Origin: Gyrodactylus bullatarudis
Lineage: Eukaryota; Platyhelminthes; Monogenea; Gyrodactylidea; Gyrodactylidae
DNA: 64,000 bases
NCBI GenBank assembly: GCA_012064415.1
Contig: SSNU01000247.1
Coordinates: forward strand, 992,629 to 1,056,628
Direction: 5' to 3'
This document shows, in pieces, positions 48,028 through 59,394 of the stretch. The position numbers and the translations under genes are program-made. The stretch's first letter is position 1; every line of letters starts with the position of its first letter. A model generated the notes under the pieces. It worked only from the letters and a program-made list of their open reading frames with translations, was not told the origin of the DNA and made no database searches.

Positions 48028-50362
48028 ATTGATCAGTTTAATCTAGGATTATTGTATCTAGAATAGAAGGCAAGACTTGTAAAATTATTCCAAGGTAGAG
48101 AGAATCAAAGGAAGGTTATCGAAAGATTTATCTTTCTCAAGTACGATTTAAAACTGAAATGTTATATTTGATTATATTTATTACATTTTAGCGAGTAAAA
48201 GGTCGACGAAGGATATGCATTAAATATTACAATTTCCTGGGGTGGGGTGAAAAGAGTAAATGTCTAATTGATCACAATGGTACTCCTTTTTGGGGGGTAA
48301 AAAGATTGGAAATTTTCTCAAGCAAGTGTTTCTTATCCACGATCAATATGAATAAAAATGCAGATGCAATGATTTTAGATCGGTAATCTATGGAGATAAT
48401 GTTTATTTTTGTAACCATATGGATAGTTTTTTCAGGATAAATGATGATGATGATGATGATAATAATAATAATTGACATTAGAGATAAACTTCTGGCACTA
48501 GGAAGTGGGAATAAACTGTACTCCTATTATATGTTGGATAATACATATTTTGAAGAGAAAATAGAGTCATCATTTGAAATGAGCCACGGAAGGAGTTTTG
48601 TACGATATGAATAATAAGAATGTTAAAAATCAATGCGAGAAGAGAAAGCATGGCCAGATTCAAATGGATTTTGTTTTTTTTTCAACTTTCTATTCTTTAT
48701 GTGTGTGTATTTGGCGAATGAGAGAGTTTTACAATTTGTTTGATAAATCAAGATGAATAGAAAATTTAAATTTTTTGAAAAGAGAAAAACACTAGTAGAG
48801 AGTGGAGAGGGTGGGAAATATTGATTGCTAATTAAGGACGGAAAATGATTGCAATGTGTGAAGACAAGTAGGGGGAGGGAGATAGGCGAAGAATTAAGCA
48901 GAATAGTGTCATGGCAATAAAGATATGTACAGTTGAATTATGATCAAAAGATTTCAGAGTTTCCTCGCTCTCAAAATAAATGAGATTCGATCTTATAAAA
49001 AAGGAGAATTAAAAGAACGAAATAAATATATAAATTTACACCTAATCGGGATGATATCAAGTAAATGAGAGATAGACTACCTAAATGTGATAAAAAGGTA
49101 ATGTTCCTTGTCTATTAATTTGATCAACCTCTCATTTCTAAATGAATAAAAATTTTGGGATCAAAGGTTGAAAAAATATTTTTTCCAGGTTTTTTTCTTT
49201 CATTGGGTTGGAGGGTGTCAACATTAATCAGTTTCTAAAATTTATTAACTAGCTAGACTTGAGAATACCATTGATTTAAATTCGAAAATTCCATTTTGAT
49301 TTAATTTATTAAAATTTAAACTATAGGAGAAGATAAAATTGATATCCATTATGACTGAATAGCCAATTGAGAACAAGGTATATTTTCTATACAAGCGGAA
49401 TGCACTTTTAATACTCTCGAACGCCTAATCGAATCTTCAAAAAGTGGTTTAAGCATTTTGTAACCTCTCTGAATGCCTCTCAGAACACATATCTGGCAAT
49501 CTTACTAATCAAAATACTCAGAAATATTGGTTTTTTCAATAAAAAAAATTTAAACAAGAAGAGGGATTAGTTATCTTTCTAATGGCACCAAATTAGTTTG
49601 AAAGTTATCTAGAGGCCAGAGTGGTGTGACTTTAATCCTGGCAATAAAGGATTCCCGAAAGACAAAACATGAGAGGAAAGAATTGAACAAATTACAAGAA
49701 GAAAGAAAGCTAGAAAGATACAAAAGTTGTTTGTACTTTTCTTCTTAGTTTTAATTGACACATTTAAAAACAAAAAGAAAAGAGAAACTCACATGTCTTT
49801 AGATCAATTCGGAGTGTTGACAATAAATCCAAATGGTGACATAACATAGGCTCCTTGTCCAAAACAGAAATAATGATGATGATAATGATTGTTAAATAAA
49901 GACTTTATTCCTCTGAAACAGGGACACAAATACAAACATACACACACACTCTGTTCCACTTTGTGAATGGCCAAAATTAGATTGTCCAATGAGATTGTGT
50001 AATACAAGACTGACAAACACTTTAATAAAGGTCAGCGTAGTTCATACAACACGCAGAAAAGTTGGCTGACTGTGTAATAAAAAAATAGATGATTAGATTG
50101 GTTTTCATCTGAATAATCATAGAAAAAGAAGGAAGACGTTGTGTGTTCATCAAAAAAATATTCTTATTTATATTTGTATTCATTATGTATTTTATTATTA
50201 GAATTTGTACATTGTCGTATATATATATCAAATTGAGTGAATTGATAGACTTTTGAATCTGTATAATCGAGAGACCTGAGAATTGTAGTAAAAGACAAGT
50301 GTAGAACAAAGAATGAGGACCTTGAGGTGTCTTATCAACAACACCAACTTGATCGGAAACAT
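48028..50362. other. Region between the CD225 and NIPA genes
   Basis: It holds the CD225 promoter side and the NIPA 3' flank. Minus-strand AATAAA sites lie near 50196 and 49916 and may end the NIPA transcript. No other gene is supported. Confidence 0.5.
48440..48471. repeat. (GAT)n-(AAT)n compound microsatellite
   Basis: About six GAT units run directly into four AAT units. A short minus-strand frame with poly-Ile is only a translation of this repeat. Confidence 0.95.
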
Positions 50363-53300
50363 TTAAAATTGAATCTGGTTTAAATCCATTGACTCGGACC
50401 TAAAATGTTGGGAAATGGAGAGACAATTAGTAGGGAGTTTAAATGAGATTTATAATTGAAGAGTAATTCATAGTTTTTATGGTCTCTATAGGTGTGCACA
50501 AAAAAAGGAAAGGTGAAATCTACAAATTTTCATAAAATTCTCATTTCTACATCAGAGTCTAGAAATTTTCTAATGATATTTTGAAAGTTGAACCAATCAT
50601 TACTATTCAAGTATATTCGAAAGAAACATGAATGCGAACTGATGTTGAATCAGCCTAGTTTATGCATTTTCAAGCAGTAGAGATGGTAGACTTTCGCACC
50701 GTAAAATGGAGTGTTTCCTGAAATCTAAATCATCATAATTTTTTTGCTATCCTTATAAGGATAATTATCTAGTGATGATCCTGGAAAATAGCCTTTGATT
50801 CCTCTCAGACCTTGAAATCAATAAAAAAATTCAACTCAGTTTTGAAGAATCGATTTCCCAAATTCATCGAGAAAAGCTTTATTTTTGATAAGGATTAATT
50901 ACACAACAATGACTTCATCGAGAATGAATATGTTTAAAAAAAAATAACTCTGATTTTGTAGAAAAAAGAAAAACAAAAATATGCAGACTCCAAATAATTC
51001 TCAAACTTGTGTGATCTGCATAGAGAATTTTGTAGCAAATATCGATACTGAATTCATTTCTATGCAGGAATATATTGATGCCATTATTGGAATGAAACTG
51101 CTCAACATTTTGTTGGAAAGGATTTAATTTTCTCCTTCCTGACAACACAGCTCCAAGTTGTACAAAATATACATTTGTGTACGTGTTTGAAAGGAAATTA
51201 ATCAATAAACATTTTTCTGGCGTCACTTTTGGAATTGAATAACAATAACATTTATCCTCACGAAATAGAGATGACAAAAATCGAAAATTGAGAAAAGCCA
51301 AGCTAATCATGAGGGAATTATGAAGGCCCCTTTTATTATGAAGCTGTGAGAATATAATCGGACTGATTTGAGACAATCATTTCTCACCTAGTCTTTTGAT
51401 TTTAAAGTTTTGAATGATAATTAGATGGATTAAAGGATGTTGGTCTCGTGTTGTCGTGTAGAGAGATATGATAGTCTGCATCTAGGTTTTGGAAAATTTT
51501 ATGCTATCTGAATACTCTACAATTCTTGAGCTTGTCTTCTTCTTTTGGGAAGTCTCTATGAGTAGAAGGAGTGAAGAATAATCTCTTTGTAACGATACCA
51601 AATTAGCTAGAATTCACTTGAGTTTTGAGAAAGGGAACTTTTGTGAAAATAGGAGTCCCAACCCATTAGGCAGAATGAAGTAATGAAATTTAGACAGAAT
51701 GTTCTAAAATACAAAATCTCAATTTTTTCAACAATTAATTAATAGAATGGTTTTCAAAAGGGAGATGAACCACTTTCTACAATTTTAGTAATCAATTTTC
51801 TGGATTCTAGGCAGAATGGGATTCATAAGTATCAAGATAGAACCTAGTAGAGTAGATTTTGATGGAGAACATTTAGCTCAAAAGTATGAGTAAAGTGATG
51901 AGTAAGTCAAGACCAAACGCCAAACATAAACATATTGTATAATGTATATGATATATAATACAAATTAATCTTCTATAATTTGCAAATATATTCATTGAAG
52001 AGAATAAACTTTTGTGTGAACCTGTAATGGACGTAACCAACAACCATGAGGGATGAAAGAGAGGGGAGGAGTAACAAAACACTAACTAGAATTGTCCAAA
52101 TGCCTTGAAAGATACAAGAAAGTGTGTTAGTGTGATTTAGTGTGTGTGTGTGTACAAGTGAAAATTATTGATGCAATCTAAATATGTATTTTATTATAAT
52201 CTTTATTTTCCTTCAAGGGATGAATTACATATTATCAGAGTTGTATTTCTGATTATAATAATTATAGCAATCACTATTATGATACTTATTTTTCAAGAAA
52301 TGCCAAAGTCTTTAGGATTACTCAGATTTCATTCAGAATTAATTTTCAAAACATTTTTGTTCTGTAAATTCATGTGAGGTCTAATCAAGGGTAAATTAAC
52401 TAATTTGCAGCACTCATAATATTCTGTAAATTTTAAAATGTTGAAAAGATGAGCCCATCTTTGAAGTTATCCCTTTCTCTTTTGTATTCAAGTCAGTAAC
52501 TATTGGAAATGAGAAAAATTCAGAATATTTCATTGTCAAGTCAGAGTAAATCTGACAATCAACAACCTGGTTTGATCAATGAAATTCAAAGTTACTATTC
52601 TCGTCAAGATTTTTTTACCTACTCACAAGTAGAGATTGTAATTTCCATGTATAAAGTAGAAAAGATGTTGATGATCTAGGCTATGAATCATGATGACGAG
52701 GTTGATTAAATTAATTATAGTAGTAAAAAGTGTAATAAAATCGATAGAGAGTTTAGAACACTAAATTCATTAGTGAATAAGGAGAATTTAAGAGAATATA
52801 TAGAGGTAAATTTGTGCCTACAACAACAAAACTATGGGATAAATAATTACGAGGTCAAGAAGATGAATCGAATAGGAGACAAGTTTTAATGAAATACAAC
52901 AGGAAATGGTAAACATAGATGGTAAATTTCCTCTTTCACACCTAGCTTGGGGGGGGGGTTAACTTGTGTCAGTTAGCTCTGCTAATGAAACCCTTTTATA
53001 CGATACAAAGGGATACACTTACCCTTTCTAAGGGGACTCTAAAGAGCTTTCCAATTTGAACTCGCATTGTGATTGGTCCACTCATGCATGTGGAGAGGGA
53101 TCAATATAGCGTATTTTAGGGAAAGTCTAGACAAACTGATTACTTGAGAAGGATTAAAATTAATTGGACTAATTAACAATTGACTAATCATAACTAGAGA
53201 GAGAGAGAGAGAGACAGGCATTGTAGAAATGAAAATGGAAAAAGCCGATCATTTGTGATTATAAAAGCACATGTCACAGATTTGGGATGTAGATTTAACT

Positions 53301-56300
53301 TGAAATAAAATAAATAAACACATTGAGAGCTGTTATTATGGTACAACACATAGATAATGGCTCACTCTGTCCCATTAAAATAATTCTCCCAACTTAATCT
53401 ATGAATAGGAGAAAAATAGCCAAGGTGTCAATTCAATTCAATGATAGATAGTGATAGCATGATATAGTTTGCAAATATAGACAAGCTCACCTTCGATGTA
53501 GAAGCTTCTCCTTAGATTCTGGGACGTCAAGACGATTTCTCAGCAATTGAGAATGGTCTGGACTCTGCTTCCTATTCTTTGGATTCGGCATAATCTCTTG
53601 GGCCAATGGGGAGTAAGTGGTGGGTAGGAATCCGGATGTTGTCTTGAGGGTATTCAGAGTTATATCTAGATCCTGAAAATTGAGAAGAAAGGCATAACAT
53701 TCGAGTACAATCTATAAAGAGAAAGCACTATTTCTATAGACAAGAGCCATTTTTATTTGGGCTTCTCTATAGACTTACTGAAAGAGTCTTGTACTTGCTG
53801 ATCTCACAACAGTAAAAGAATGAAAATGTATTTTTGAAAAAAGTAACAAGCAGACGAAATTTCTCTCGCTCAACCTGATTTTTCATATAGGAAATTAATT
53901 AACCCAGAATCTATAGATGACTGCTCAAAAGTCAACTATTCTAATAAAGAAAAGGGGAAAATAGAAAACGCTAAATTCCCATTATTTTGGAAAAAGCTTC
54001 TCAGGATCAAGATTAGACGAAAAAATCAATTATGCTAAAACTGATATCATTATCGTTTGGGAGTTGGATTTTGATCTCATTTTCCCTGCTTGAAAATCGA
54101 TGAAATTTAGATAATTCAAAATCCCTCGAAAATGACAAATCTGTCGAAAATTTAATGGCAATATTCGGCTTTCTTCTCTTATCTTGATCCTAAAAAAACT
54201 ATATCTGACTACTCTCTCACTTGCAAATCAATAAAAATTTCATCCCAAAAGAATGGAAATTCGGCATAAAATCAAAATTCGAGATTCAAACCAAGTATTT
54301 TTTTGAGTTTGTAGCTTACTTTGAATCCACAGATGAGAAATATCCCGATAACTATACAGGTTAGACCGCAAATATTGCCAATCCAGTCGGATATGCTGAG
54401 AAGGAGCCATTCGTTGAGGAGGATCGTGGAAGCCAGCAAGACTGATCCAGTAAAGATGACGTAGAGGATCGGCGTGACCACTGTGGCCTTGAATAGATCG
54501 AGGGCCTTGTTGAGATAATTCATTTGGATGATAATTGCAATGATGAGGAACATGATTAGGAATGGATAGAGCCAATGGGTAAAAAGCAACACTGTTCCAG
54601 TACGAAAGCTTTCCTTCAAGTGTATAAAGTATAAAGAGGTGTATTAATACAAATAAATAGTTCTCATCGACACGTGATAACAAGGCATGCTAAATATCAA
54701 TTGATGCCATTCTCTCAATGAATTTGGGAGAATTTTCAGGAGATTTTTTGTAAACCAACCCAAGAGGTACACTTTCACTGATTCAAGAAAAGAAACTTTC
54801 GAAGAAAAATATTTTTTGAAAAATTTGGAGACTTTTTAAATTTAGAGCTGGCACGATCGTTACATTTTTCGATAGATGTGAGATTCTTTGCTAATAAAAA
54901 CTTTAGAGAATTTGGCTAATTGGAAAAGAATTTCAGTTAGATTGCCATTTTGAATTGACTCATTGAGTTTGGAAAAATAGGTATTCATACAGATTAAACG
55001 TTCGATTGACCTATTGTATTTGACAATATATCACTACTTTTCTACCCCAGATATTAATGGTGATCATATTCCCATTGTTTATCGAATATCACCTGTTATA
55101 CTTCATCTGACACATATTGCTTTTGTATTTACCCCTTTCCAAGCAGTAAAAATGATCGTAAATAGGAAGTAGACTTAAGCACGTAAATGGAGTGTTTTCT
55201 AAAATCCTTTTTTGGTCTTCTCATACCTCGAAATCAGAAAAAAATTTATACTCAAAATTTTAAAAAAAGAAAAAATTGTGCCAGCTCTAAATTAAAAATG
55301 TCTCCAAATTTTTATAAAAAAGTATTTTTTCCTCTTATAAATTAGAAAGTGTACCTTTTGAATCGGTTACCAAAAAATCTTGAGAAAATGTTGATACCTT
55401 CCAAATTCATCGAGAATAGCTGTATAAGCAGGAGAAGAAGGACATGTATGGTTTGATATGATTAGGATTTGGGCTAGATTTAAGTTTAATGCAGGACTAA
55501 TCCATGGTTAACTTCTTAGAGCAGAATTTTAATACAAGATATGCACCGGATGTATTATACACTCTTTCAACATCAATATATTGATAATGATGAATATGGC
55601 TAGCAGGGTTGGACTAAATGTCGGTTAATTAAATCAACAGAGAGACATGCAACATTTATTTTGAGAGTGATAATCATTGACAAAAGGATTGATCATCAAA
55701 TTATCATCATGTCAAGATAATGAAGGTGAAAACGTTTGGGCGACCAATGGGTGAAAATTCAACTAAAATCCGCAATAGAACATGATAATTTGATAATCAA
55801 TCTCTTTGTAAATAAGCCTATAATTCTATATTAATCTGATTTAACATGCTTTTAACAGTAAGATGATGAGAACATATGTAAGAAGAGATATTGTAAAATT
55901 GAATGGGTTACCTTTTGTCAGATTGGAAAGTCTGTTATAGAAGAGAGATTAGGATAAAATATAATACGAGTCTTGTATATTCAAAATGACAGTCCAGAAA
56001 TGGAATCATTCTCAAGATTTCTCTAATTCATTTGAGGATTAAAAGAAACTCACACGCAGAGTTGTACCGACTCCTTTGCAAGCGGTGACGCTTAATGAGC
56101 CAATAAGTCCACTTATTGTCAAATAAACTAGAGGATTCTTTTTACTGATTTTATCAGGTAGAAAGGCCAATATTGTTGAGGTGACAATTACCAAGACAGC
56201 GTACAGGATGAATGAGGCACTCAGAAATTTACCGACCAGGTCTTCGAGGGATTCAAAATCTTGTTCTTTTGGTGCATGTAAAACAGTTATTGTTGATCCA

Positions 56301-56695
56301 GAGAGACAGACGATACATCCAATTTTGGCGATTAAATTGAGATTTTCATTGAGAAATTTTTTACTTAAAATGGCTGTAATGATTACAGAAAGGCCACCGA
56401 GCGGCGTCACAAGGCTCGCAGGAGCGTATGCATATGCAATAAAATTCGATCCTTCGCCAAGGCCAATAAAAATTAATCCTAGCCACCACATCCAATCATT
56501 GAGATAGCCATATCCACCGTCACCAGCACGGATTCCACGTTTTTCTAGACGAATTAAAGCAATCTTTTTGATCACATAGCTAGATCCAATGAGGAGAGTT
56601 GAGGATATGGACAGGAAAAGACCGATCTGAAAACTTTCAAGATTCAAAGGCACTTCTTTCTGGATTGAGGACGTTAAAGTTATATTTTCTGACAT
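50363..56695 (-). CDS. NIPA-like: NIPA-type magnesium transporter
   Basis: Four minus-strand exons join in frame: 56695-56054, 54613-54320, 53672-53491 and 50399-50363, giving 384 residues. The start ATG gives MSENITLTSS; the frame could extend upstream only to a non-ATG codon. Family motifs in order are IGSSYVIKKIALIRLEKRG, RAGDGGYGYLNDWMWW, GEGSNFIAYAYAPASLVTPL, LNENLNLIAKIGC, VLHAPKEQ, ACKGVGTTLR, IQMNYLNKALDLF and VVTPILYVIFT. They build about nine membrane helices of the DMT-like NIPA fold, which moves Mg2+ across plasma or endosomal membranes. The last 85 residues are a polar cytosolic tail, ending RSESMDLNQIQF encoded by a 37-base terminal exon beyond a 3.1 kb intron. Human NIPA1-2 are 329-360 residues, so the tail is slightly long. 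The first intron contains a foldback repeat. It is transcribed away from the stoned locus. Confidence 0.93.
52949..52958. repeat. Poly-G run in NIPA intron 3
   Basis: A run of ten G, striking in an AT-rich region and matched only by the 11-base G run at 14980. Confidence 0.85.
53195..53214. repeat. (GA)n microsatellite in NIPA intron 3
   Basis: About ten GA units. Confidence 0.9.
54709..55417. repeat. Foldback element in NIPA intron 1
   Basis: Sequence from 54709 to about 54855 returns inverted at about 55279-55417. Matching blocks are AGGTACACTTTC, AAATTTGGAGAC and TTTAGAGCTGGCAC, with small indels between them. Non-coding. Confidence 0.75.
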
Positions 56696-56763
56696 AAAAT
56701 TCTTGGAATTTTGAATGATACAACATTCAATAAACAAATTTAGTCTTAAGTCATCTTTGTGTT

Positions 56764-56770
56764 TTTATAT
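56764..56770 (-). promoter_or_regulatory. TATA box candidate for the NIPA gene
   Basis: On the minus strand ATATAAAA lies about 70 bases before the NIPA ATG, which allows a leader of about 40 bases. A tiny frame (ATG ACT TAA) lies close to the presumed start of transcription. Confidence 0.4.
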
Positions 56771-57475
56771 GGTGAAATGTAAATATACTCAATTTTGAAA
56801 TAAATTACAATATCTTATGTATTGAATATCAGCGATTGTATCGAATCATTTCCATGAATATAGAAATGAGTTATTTTAGTCTTTATAATCATAAATTAAT
56901 CTTTTCCTTGTACTTTTACCAAAATTCTTCGAAATGATCAACTAAGGATCGTCAGGTGGTCAACTACCGATGTTTTTTGTTTTCAACTTTTAAAGTTTTT
57001 TTACCTTTATATTTTAAAGCATATTCAGTATTTATATTCTTTTATAAACTTAAACTTGAAAATAATCACAAGAGGAGATTAGCTTTTTCAATTACGCTCA
57101 AAAGATTTCTCGTCATACCATTGGTTGGTAAATGTCTAGTTACGCTCTTTGAGAATATACTGGCAGAAATTTGAAATCCATAACTCGTATCACAGTATTT
57201 CAGAATGATTCAGTAAATCTGGGAAATGTAGTTGAAAAAAATTCATTCTAATCAATTATCTCTGATCAAATTGGATTATCTTGAATCAAGAGTGTCTCCG
57301 AAGAGAAGGAAACTTGCTCAATCGTAAAACTGCGTATTATCAAAATTTTAAAATAACTAAAAAAGAGTGTTTGAAAAATGAGGATTTTATTTGTTGAATA
57401 TATCAACATATTGCCCTTGTAAATCTGTACATAGATCATCTTTGCAGGAGTAAAAACAGCAGTAGAGCCTCATAG
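56771..57475. other. Shared upstream region of NIPA (-) and the stoned locus (+)
   Basis: These roughly 700 bases separate two divergent genes. A consensus acceptor (CTTTGCAG at 57447) 28 bases before the first stoned ATG suggests a 5' UTR intron. No other exon is identified. Confidence 0.45.
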
Positions 57476-59166
57476 ATGGATCATAAGGGAACAGAACCTT
57501 GTCTTGATATTGATCTGGCCAATTATTCAATGGACGAAGATGTTGTCCTGGATAGTGATGAGGAGGCTAACAAAAATTTCTCCCAAACCTATAATGTCAA
57601 ATATCCCGAGGTCAACGGGAATTCCGATTCGAACAGTCTCATTTCGGTTCAATGCTCTCTGTCGAATAATTTCAGTTCTGATGAGGAGAATCTTTGCTTC
57701 GCCAATATGCCGTTGAATGATTTAAATCCTATTTCCAATGATAAGACAGTGAGTTCTTTAAGAATCACCCAAATGGAGCAAGAAATGAATGCTGACAGCC
57801 TTGAGGCGACAAAGGATGAACCGGCCAATGCTGAAGAGGAAGAGCCTATCGATTTGTCTCTGGACCCATTTCAGGTGGTCAAGCCTGATGAGAATCAAAA
57901 GTTTTTTCAATCGTCCCAAGATTGGATCAAGACCAAGAATTTGGACGGTGATGGACCTCCACAAGTGCCACCTATGCCTTCAAGACCCCCGCCGCCACCG
58001 CCACCACCCAGTTTGGAATCTACAAAATCTAAAAATAAACCAATTAGTCAACTGAAAGAATTTATGAGTAATGTTTAAAACAAGTTTTTCTCACAAATAT
58101 CGATTAGTCATCTCACATACATATTCACTTTGTCTATTGTAAATTGTAGTATATACACATTTGAGTGGATAGATGGTGTATTGAGTGTGTCTATCCAACA
58201 GTCTGAAAATTAGTCTTCCATCTTTATTTCATTCTGCCATAATATCCGAGGCAAATGGATGGGATAGGCATACTCTAGATCCATCATTGGTTTGTCCTCC
58301 CCTGATTGGTCAACTCTAAGAGATGAGATTAAAATAGGGAATGTTAAGAGGGGAGGGGTAGGAGGGTGATGGGAAGAATTCAAGTAAAATATATTCATTA
58401 TTTTTCTCTTACAGATATCAAATCGGATTCTGCGTTTGGTTTCAACAATCACTTTGATAAAATCCGACTTTTGCCAGACCCAGTTAAGGGAATAAAGAAT
58501 CTTATTAATCCGAAAAAGAAAGAGGTTCGCCAAAAGTTACGCGAGCAAAGGGAACTTGAGCAGATAATAAGAAAGGCACCTCCTTCAAAGACCAAGGAAA
58601 ACAATAGCCAAGGGAAGAAGGCTGACTTGGAGCAATTTGACGAGATCAACAAGCGCATTGAAGCTACCATCACCGATTCGAAAAGTCAAGTATCTGCCCT
58701 ACTTTTGAAGAGTACTGAACCGGCTGAGGAAGTTCAGGAGACCGGCTGGGCAGTGGAATTAGAAAATACTAAGCCAAACAGTTTAGTGACTGGAGAACCT
58801 ACAATCTCAAGTGAGGAAAACACCCAAGGTTGGGCTGATTTCAGCAATAGTGGACAAGTATTTCCAGAGATTGCTGACAATCCTGTCTCATCGGACTGGG
58901 CAAAGGATTGTGTTAAGGTGGAATTGAAACCTTCCCTTGAATTCCAACGTGACAACTGGGCATCAGAATTTCCAGCTGTCAAGCCCAAAAGTAATAAATC
59001 CCCCATCAAATTAAAGAGGAAGACTTCAAAGAAAGTCAAGGAGCCCAAAATTCTATTTGAGGAAGAGACATTAAGGGATTCTCTGAATCTTGAAACATTA
59101 CCCGGCTGTGAAAAGACCAACGAGAGTGTAACCTTTACAGCTGATTGGGATTCTGCCTTTAACTGA
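57476..59166 (+). CDS. stnA-like: Stoned-A-like protein, first cistron of the stoned locus
   Basis: Two exons, 57476-58067 and 58415-59166, join through a 347-base GT-AG intron to give 447 residues. The N-terminal half is acidic with one DPF motif (SLDPFQVV, about residue 131) of the kind that binds the AP-2 alpha ear, then a run of eight prolines (about 171-178). The second exon starts with FGFNNHFDKIRLLPDPV and GIKNLINPKKKEV, then a basic, probably helical stretch. The last 200 residues contain spaced Trp motifs (GWAVEL, GWADF, NWASEF, DWDSAF), WxxF-like adaptor-binding peptides. No folded domain is evident. In Drosophila the stoned transcript encodes stoned-A upstream of stoned-B, both needed for synaptic vesicle recycling; identity here rests on position, acidic composition and endocytic motifs rather than on a remembered alignment. 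Confidence 0.75.
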
Positions 59167-59394
59167 ACCAAGGAGATCATTTACAAGTTTATTATATATT
59201 TCAACACTTTTTTCAACATACAACATATTCAGAGGGAACTACACAAATGAAATTTAATTTTGAAGACAAAACTACATACATGAATATCTTTGATTAGGTA
59301 TCAAGAAAGAGAGATAAATAATTTTATAAATACCTATATACATAAAACCTATATAAGAAAGACAAAATTCAGTTAATATATATTATTATTATAA
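59167..59394 (+). other. Intercistronic spacer between the two stoned frames
   Basis: A gap of 228 AT-rich bases separates the stoned-A-like stop and the stoned-B ATG. There is no obvious AATAAA before the second ATG and no TATA-box/CCAAT pair. One acceptor-like AATTCAG lies about 25 bases before the ATG, which would suit either trans-splicing or an alternative leader exon. Confidence 0.5.

Noticed and set aside
50915..51376. 153-codon minus-strand frame in NIPA intron 3
   Set aside because: It begins at TTG, has no recognisable domain and lacks acceptor/donor support; its length is unusual for chance, but evidence for coding is insufficient.
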